Assembly: GCA_947175545.1 (NCBI GenBank)
Contig: CAMWNI010000006.1
Location: 1 to 64,000 of the forward strand
Origin: an uncultured Porphyromonadaceae bacterium
GTDB taxonomy: Bacteria; Bacteroidota; Bacteroidia; Bacteroidales; Muribaculaceae
Reading direction: 5' to 3'
Length of the DNA stretch: 64,000 bases
The notes beneath the pieces are model-generated. The model did no database searches and was not told the origin of the DNA. It saw only the letters and a list, made by a program, of their open reading frames with translations. The first letter of the stretch is position 1. Each line of letters starts with the position of its first letter. Below are positions 59,063 through 64,000 of the stretch, piece by piece. The position numbers and the translations under genes are program-made.

Positions 59063-59317
59063 ATGAGCAAGACAATTTCCTTCAACGAACTTCGCCAACT
59101 GAAAGATTCGCTGCCTGACGGTTCCATGCACCGCATTGCCGATAAGTTGAACATTACAGTGCAGACTGTCCGCAATTACTTCGGCGGAAGCAATTATGAA
59201 TATGGTAAGAATCAGGGCGTTCATATTGAGCCGGGTCCTAACGGCGGTATTGTAGTTTTGGACGACACGACGATTTATGATATGGCCCTCGAGATTCTCG
59301 CCGAGGAGAAGAAATAA
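59063..59317 (+). CDS. Small HTH-like DNA-binding protein
   Basis: An 84-residue protein with a helix-turn-helix-like N-terminal half (FNELRQLKDSLPDGSMHRIADKLNITVQTVRNYFGG, about 6-41), followed by a Gly-rich turn and a short beta segment (GIVVLDDTTIYDMALEIL). It looks like a conserved Bacteroidota DNA-binding protein, but the targets are not known. It has its own promoter. The next gene starts 67 bases later. Confidence 0.7.
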   Translation: MSKTISFNELRQLKDSLPDGSMHRIADKLNITVQTVRNYFGGSNYEYGKNQGVHIEPGPNGGIVVLDDTTIYDMALEILAEEKK

Positions 59318-59384
59318 TCAGAAATTTGTCCATACTCATTCTTCTCTCTCTTTTTTATTTCTCCTTTTTGTTATAACTGATTTT

Positions 59385-60524
59385 ATGGAAGACGGACGGC
59401 TAATAACTGTGGCAATTCACACTTTTGACAAGGCAATGGCCTTGAAGACTCTTCTGGAACATGAGGGAGTCGAGGTTGTTTTGCAGAATGTCAATCTGTC
59501 GGACCCGGTTGTGTCATCCGGAGTTCGAGTGAGAATTCATGAGAATGATTTGCCTTTGGCTCTTCGGATTATAGAGAATCCGGAGATTTTTGTTATAGAG
59601 CCGGACGCGGGTGAGACTGAGTCGACCGTTGACGAGGGGCGGATTATTCTGGTGCCGGTTGATTTTTCGGAGCGATCGCTCCACAGCGCCCGAGTTGCCT
59701 TCTCAGTGGCTGCGAACAACCGTTCAACGAGGGTTGTGTTGCTGCATGCTTATCTTGTTCCGCGGTCGTCATCGATTATGTCGCTGTCGAATTCCCTGAC
59801 GTTTGATTCGGGTATGATGCAGCCGGACAATTCGGCGTCGTCAATTGAGATTGCGCGCGGCGCGCACGAGATGATGGCATCGCTCATTTCGAAGATCAAG
59901 GCTGAGATTAAGTCGGGAGCGATTCCTGGCGCAAAGTTCTCGAGCGTGTTGGTCGAGGGAGTGCCGGAGGAGTGTATTGCGCAGTATATTAAGGGAAACC
60001 ATGCAGTCAGGCTGATTGTTATGGGGACCCGTGCGGCCGAACGCAAGGCTAATGATCTGATGGGGAGCATAACAGCAGAGGTTCTTGACAGTTGCCGGAT
60101 TCAGGCGCTGACGGTTCCGGAGGGAGACGGGACGTTCAATTCGCTGGCTGATGTGAAGACCGTTGCCTTGATCTCGAGCATGGAGCAGGAGGATTTTCTT
60201 GCTCTGGACGCCTTGAACCGGCTGATGCCCCCGCAGAAGGAGCTTGAGGTGAAGGTTATTTGTTTGCCGAGCCAGAAGTATTTGAGGTCAACGACGGATG
60301 CGGCGCGCTCGGCCCTGCGCGAGTATTGCCGGATTCATTTTCCGCACTATAAGTTCACGTTGGAGTCAACGGAGAGTCAGATTGAATCAATCGAGCATGA
60401 GACTGTTGATTTGATTGTTGTGCCGAATCGGAAAAAGAGCATGCTCGTAAGGCTGTTTAATCCGGGGTTGGCCCATCGGATTTTGTTTCATTCAGATATG
60501 CCGATGATGGTTGTTCCGGTTTAA
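59385..60524 (+). CDS. DUF2007-universal stress protein fusion
   Basis: A 379-residue cytoplasmic protein. The first 70 residues resemble the DUF2007 small signalling domain (VAIHTFDKAMALKTLLEHEG, then RIHENDLPLALRIIEN). A UspA domain follows (about 85-240, IILVPVDFSERSLHSARVAF, then LIVMGTRAAERK and GSITAEVLDSC); a second, degenerate Usp-like half runs from about 250 to the end (LIVVPNRKKS, then LFHSDMPMMVVPV). The GTRAAERK stretch is not the usual ATP-binding GxxGxxxxxxxxGS form, so nucleotide binding is uncertain. The start at 59385 (MEDGRLITVAIHT) is chosen over the earlier frame from 59277, which overlaps the preceding gene. Confidence 0.82.
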   Translation: MEDGRLITVAIHTFDKAMALKTLLEHEGVEVVLQNVNLSDPVVSSGVRVRIHENDLPLALRIIENPEIFVIEPDAGETESTVDEGRIILVPVDFSERSLHSARVAFSVAANNRSTRVVLLHAYLVPRSSSIMSLSNSLTFDSGMMQPDNSASSIEIARGAHEMMASLISKIKAEIKSGAIPGAKFSSVLVEGVPEECIAQYIKGNHAVRLIVMGTRAAERKANDLMGSITAEVLDSCRIQALTVPEGDGTFNSLADVKTVALISSMEQEDFLALDALNRLMPPQKELEVKVICLPSQKYLRSTTDAARSALREYCRIHFPHYKFTLESTESQIESIEHETVDLIVVPNRKKSMLVRLFNPGLAHRILFHSDMPMMVVPV

Positions 60525-60546
60525 GCCGGACCGGAGCTGCGGGGGA

Positions 60547-62028
60547 TTACGGCTGCCAGAAGGAGCGCGAGAAAAGGATTAGAATGGTGAAGAGTTCCAG
60601 GCGGCCGACGAGCATCAGGAATGCGAGAACATAGTGGGCGCCGGCGTTGAGTTGCACGTAGTTGCATCCGACGGCAGAATCTGTCGTTGCCAGCGAAGCA
60701 TTGCCGATTGCTGCAAATGCAGAGACGAAGGAGTCGGCCAGCGGAGCGCCGCAAAACGTCAGGGTAAGCCCTCCGACAATGATAATTAGTACGTAGAGAC
60801 AGAGGAAAGCGACGACGTTGTTGATACGGTCGGTCGGGACAGTGCGTCCGCTGACACGTACGGCCATGATTGAGTTGGGGCGGAGGGTGCGTTTGACTTC
60901 ATTGCGCAGGAATTTAAGCAGATAGACGACGCGGTCAATTTTTGCACCGCCGGAGGTTGATCCGGCACATCCGCCCATGAATATCAGCAGCAGGCCAATG
61001 TAGAGAACGCTCGGCCCCCAGAGTTTGAAGTCGGAGAGCATGAAGCCGGTCGATGTTACAAGGCTCACAACTTGGAACAGAGGGTCGATTGTGACGGATT
61101 GCCATCCGGAGAAGGATCCGTTGAGCAAGATTCCGATGATGAAAAGGAGAGTTGCGAAGAGAATCACACGGCAATAGGTGATGAATGCTTCGTTGCTCAG
61201 AACGGCTTTGTGCTGTCCGGTCGAAGCGCGATAGATCATAGCAAAATTGACGCCGCCGAGGAACATGAAGAGCGTTATGGTTGCTTTAACGTAGATTGAA
61301 TTGTAGACGTTGATTCCTTCGGAGGAGGTTGAGAAACCGCCGGTTGAAAGGGTTGACATGGCATGGCAAGCGGCTTCGAATGCGTTCATGGGGCCGGCCC
61401 AGAGGAGCAGAAACAGGGTGAATGTCAGCAAGACGTAGACCATCCAGAGGCGTCGGGCCGTTGAAGAGATTCTGGGCCTGATTTTGTCGACGGAAATCTT
61501 GTTTTGTTCGGCGTTGAACATTTGCATGCCACCCGATGAATTCAGCATTGGTACGAGCGCGAGCGTGAAAATGATGATTCCGAGTCCGCCAATCCATTGT
61601 GAGAGGCAGCGCCATATGTGTACGGCGTAGCTCAGATTGTCGGTTGATTCGACAAGAGAGGCGCCTGTTGTCGTGAATCCGCTCATAGCCTCGAAGAATG
61701 CGGCGGAGAAGTTGAGATGAGTTGATGGCGCAAGCATGTATGGAATCTGTCCGAAGAGGGAGAAGACGATCCAGACGGATGCGGTAAGGAGGACGCTTTC
61801 GCGGCGTCCCATGTCGCGTCCGGAGGGCCTGATGTAGTGATAGGAGAGCCATCCGCAAATGGCAGTCAGGATGGCTGAGAGGCCAAAAGCCTTGAAGGCT
61901 CCGGATTCTCCTGCAAAGAGTGCGACTAAGGCCGGAACAATCATGAATGCCGCTTCAAAGAGGACGAGTATGCCGAGGGTTCGTCCGACGGCGGCAAAGT
62001 TGATTCCGTTTAGGATTTTACGCTTCAT
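60547..62028 (-). CDS. trkH: TrkH-family potassium uptake channel
   Basis: A 493-residue membrane channel subunit. The four pore loops of the Trk/Ktr family are visible, with filter-like segments SGFTTTGAS (about 116), LSTGGFSTS (about 228), TSTGFMLSD (about 327) and, less typical, ASLATTDSAVG (near 447). Many transmembrane helices surround them. TrkH takes up K+ with TrkA bound on the cytoplasmic side. Its start shares one base with the trkA stop. The end faces the universal stress gene 22 bases away with no clear terminator. Confidence 0.95.
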   Translation of the reverse strand: MKRKILNGINFAAVGRTLGILVLFEAAFMIVPALVALFAGESGAFKAFGLSAILTAICGWLSYHYIRPSGRDMGRRESVLLTASVWIVFSLFGQIPYMLAPSTHLNFSAAFFEAMSGFTTTGASLVESTDNLSYAVHIWRCLSQWIGGLGIIIFTLALVPMLNSSGGMQMFNAEQNKISVDKIRPRISSTARRLWMVYVLLTFTLFLLLWAGPMNAFEAACHAMSTLSTGGFSTSSEGINVYNSIYVKATITLFMFLGGVNFAMIYRASTGQHKAVLSNEAFITYCRVILFATLLFIIGILLNGSFSGWQSVTIDPLFQVVSLVTSTGFMLSDFKLWGPSVLYIGLLLIFMGGCAGSTSGGAKIDRVVYLLKFLRNEVKRTLRPNSIMAVRVSGRTVPTDRINNVVAFLCLYVLIIIVGGLTLTFCGAPLADSFVSAFAAIGNASLATTDSAVGCNYVQLNAGAHYVLAFLMLVGRLELFTILILFSRSFWQP

Positions 62029-63362
62029 TATTTGAAAAGACGCTCGAATTTATGGATTGCGCCGTTCAGGCAGAAGACAACGACGTGGTCGCCGGCTTCG
62101 ATTCGCGTGTTGCCGTCCACGAGGCGGCCTTCGCCGTTGCGAATGAGTCCGGCAATTGTCATGTCGTGGCTCAGGTGGAGGTCCTTGACGGCGGCACGTG
62201 TTATTTTCGCTCCGGGTTTTACTTCAAGTTCGGCGACTTCTGCGTCGGTCAGCGCAAGGCATTTCGAGTTGCCGGCATCCTGGTCGAGCATCAACTGGAA
62301 AATCGCACCTGCGGCAAGAAGTTTTTTGTTAACAATCGTGCCGATATTCAGGGCTTCGGCTTCGCCTATGTACTGTATGCTTTCTACTTCGGCAATTGTT
62401 TTGCCGACACCGAGTTCCTTGGCGGTCAGACATCCGAGGATGTTTGTTTCGGAGCTGTCGCTGAGCGCTACAAATGCGTCCATGTGGGCGATGGATTCTT
62501 CAATCAGCAGGTCGTTGTCGCGTGCGTCGCCGCAAATTACGTTGATTTCGGAGTATTTTTCGGCGAGTTTTTCACATTGACGCCGGTTGGTGTCAATTAT
62601 TTTCAGCTTATATTTCGGGCCGAGTTCTTCAACAAGTCTCGATGTGATTCGGCTTGCGCCCATTATCATGACGTTTTTGACCTTTGTCAGCTTTTTGCCG
62701 CAGATGCGTCGGAGTTCGTCAACATCTTCGGGTCGGGTCATGAAGTAAACAATGTCGCCGGCTTTAATTACGGTGTCGCCTCCGGGAATAATCGTGTCGT
62801 GACGGCGGCGGATTGCTGATACATGGAAGCTGTGGCCGCGGCGAGAGAATTCCTTGAGGCTGAGGTTGATGATTTCGGCGTTTTCGCGTAGTTTGACTCC
62901 TATCAGGATTAATTCGCCGCCCCACATTTCGAACCAGTTTCTCACCCAAGTATGGCGCAAAGCGGTGCAGATTTCTTTTGCGGCATAGTATTCCGGATAG
63001 ATTACGGCATCAACTCCTCTTTCTTTAAAGAACTGGCGGTGTTGCTCCATCATGTATTCAAAATTGTCAACGCGGGCAACTGTTCGCTTTGCTCCCATTG
63101 ATTTTGCGATGATGCAGGCTGTAACGTTGTCGGTTTCGAAGGGGGTTACGGCGACAAACAGGTCACAGTTTTCCGTGTCGGCATTGCGGAGAGTGGCAAA
63201 GGATGTAGGATGTCCTTTGACGGTCAGCAGGTTATATTTAGCGTCAAGCGGGTCAAGCTTTTCGGCCTCTTTATCGACCAGGACAATGTCCTGTTCTTCT
63301 TGAGAGAGCATTGCCGCAAGGTGTGAACCGACTTCTCCGGCGCCTACGATTACGATTTTCAT
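62028..63362 (-). CDS. trkA: Potassium uptake regulatory protein TrkA
   Basis: A 444-residue regulator with two RCK units. Each starts with a nucleotide-binding GxGxxG-type fold: VIVGAGEVGSHLA (about 4-16) and VMIMGASRITSRLVEEL (about 232-248), the second being degenerate. TrkA-C domains follow each half (GGELILIGVKLRENAEI and EVKPGAKITRAAVKDL). It gates TrkH in response to NAD(H) and ATP/ADP. It shares one base with dxs upstream and with trkH downstream. Confidence 0.95.
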   Translation of the reverse strand: MKIVIVGAGEVGSHLAAMLSQEEQDIVLVDKEAEKLDPLDAKYNLLTVKGHPTSFATLRNADTENCDLFVAVTPFETDNVTACIIAKSMGAKRTVARVDNFEYMMEQHRQFFKERGVDAVIYPEYYAAKEICTALRHTWVRNWFEMWGGELILIGVKLRENAEIINLSLKEFSRRGHSFHVSAIRRRHDTIIPGGDTVIKAGDIVYFMTRPEDVDELRRICGKKLTKVKNVMIMGASRITSRLVEELGPKYKLKIIDTNRRQCEKLAEKYSEINVICGDARDNDLLIEESIAHMDAFVALSDSSETNILGCLTAKELGVGKTIAEVESIQYIGEAEALNIGTIVNKKLLAAGAIFQLMLDQDAGNSKCLALTDAEVAELEVKPGAKITRAAVKDLHLSHDMTIAGLIRNGEGRLVDGNTRIEAGDHVVVFCLNGAIHKFERLFK

Positions 63363-64000
63363 CAGGAAAGGATTTTTTCGGCCGCAGACGCGATGCTTTC
63401 GGGGTCGAGTCCACAGATTCTGTAAAGCTGGTCAGGTGTTCCCTGGGTGACAAAGGAATCGGTCGGGAGTCCAAGGCGCTCAATGCGAGGAGTTTCATAT
63501 CCATTGTCGGCAAACCATTCGCTGACGGCGCTGCCGAAGCCTCCGGAGCGAATACCGTCCTCGACAGTGATAATCGGCAGGCGTTTTTCGGCGACTTCAC
63601 GGAGAATATCGGTGTCGAGCGGGTTGATGAACACCATGTCGTAGTGGGCAGCGGATATTCCTTTGTTTTTGAGAATTTCGCGAGCGCGGGTGACATTTCC
63701 GGCAATAGGACCGACGGAGAGGAATACAATCCGGTTGCCGTCAGCAATTTTGCGGCCCTTGCCTATCCGGCATGGAGTCAGAGGGGCGTCGGCCGATGAG
63801 CCGGCAGCTGCGCCTCGGGGATAGCGTATGGCCATCGGGCCGTTAAACTCGGCCGCCGTGGCCATCAGGTGGCGCATCTGTGCGGCACTGGATGGAGCGG
63901 CAATGGTGATTCCGGCAATTGAGCGCAGGTAAGCAATGTCAAGTGCGCCATGATGGGTGGCTCCGTCTTCTCCGACGAGTCCGGCACGGTCAATGCAGAA
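63362..64000 (-). CDS. dxs: 1-deoxy-D-xylulose-5-phosphate synthase, 3' part
   Basis: The last 212 codons of dxs; the 5' part lies beyond the window edge. Dxs joins pyruvate and glyceraldehyde 3-phosphate with thiamine diphosphate, the first step of the MEP isoprenoid pathway. The visible part has the transketolase pyrimidine-binding segment (IDRAGLVGEDGATHHGALD) and the C-terminal domain (PIITVEDGIRSGGFGSAVSEW, then GLPTDSFVTQGTPDQLY). The dxs-trkA-trkH order with one-base overlaps is common in Bacteroidales. Confidence 0.95.
   Translation of the reverse strand, partial: FCIDRAGLVGEDGATHHGALDIAYLRSIAGITIAAPSSAAQMRHLMATAAEFNGPMAIRYPRGAAAGSSADAPLTPCRIGKGRKIADGNRIVFLSVGPIAGNVTRAREILKNKGISAAHYDMVFINPLDTDILREVAEKRLPIITVEDGIRSGGFGSAVSEWFADNGYETPRIERLGLPTDSFVTQGTPDQLYRICGLDPESIASAAEKILS

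Overview
The window looks like a stretch of core chromosome from a member of the Bacteroidales (Bacteroidota), GC roughly 50 percent. I could not fix the family; a Muribaculaceae-like gut lineage is a guess. The reasons are the fused lpxC-fabZ gene, a Bat (Bacteroides aerotolerance) operon, a dxs-trkA-trkH operon, a GH123/DUF4091 glycosidase, secreted proteins with sorting-domain-like C-termini, and many promoters of the Bacteroidota type (TTTG, about 19-21 bases, TAnnTTTG). There is no rRNA, CRISPR array, transposase or integrase in view. No gap between genes exceeds 300 bases.

Layout. 1-270 is non-coding and rich in short repeats, directly behind mnmE. 271-9603 is a tightly packed minus-strand run, probably one or two transcripts: endonuclease I, an S24/HTH regulator, a BspA-type leucine-rich-repeat protein, trmB, mrp, a GH123-like glycosidase, a second secreted nuclease and mnmE. 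9689-18434 is a minus-strand efflux locus: HlyD adaptor, ABC ATPase, TolC-type outer membrane protein, two FtsX-type permeases, then an NtrC-type sigma-54 activator and its histidine kinase. A good sigma-54 promoter candidate lies upstream of the adaptor gene, which suggests the system switches itself on through its own regulator. 18609-23945 holds a BamE-like lipoprotein, a prolyl oligopeptidase and a K+-dependent membrane pyrophosphatase. 24044-27622 holds a UvrD/RecB-type helicase, a SUI1-family protein and a small lipoprotein. 27723-29875 holds a methyltransferase, prs and tRNA-Leu(TAG).

29986-38198 runs on the plus strand: an ECF sigma factor, a small membrane protein, a Spy/CpxP-like periplasmic protein, a 1678-residue alpha-2-macroglobulin that lacks the thioester motif, and a membrane-anchored TPR/HTH protein. 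I read this as an envelope-stress module; a DUF4373 protein follows. 38326-43056 carries a TonB-dependent receptor and an SLC13 symporter/porin pair, ending at an 18-bp terminator stem. 43152-48412 (mostly minus strand) has MerR, M23 peptidase, a PRiA4-like protein and the lipid A genes lpxA, lpxC-fabZ and lpxD. 48613-50493 has engB, an HU gene, and an HU-TM-LysM protein that could tie DNA to the cell wall. 50617-58932 is the Bat operon (moxR, DUF58, batA, a batB-batC fusion, batD, batE). The window ends with a small HTH-like protein, a DUF2007-UspA protein, and trkH, trkA and the 3' part of dxs.

The best candidates for something new are the ECF/alpha-2-macroglobulin module, the sigma-54-controlled efflux locus with a kinase that has no sensor domain, the HU-LysM tether and the BatB-BatC fusion. 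Functions are assigned from recognised motifs by reading; no database search was run.
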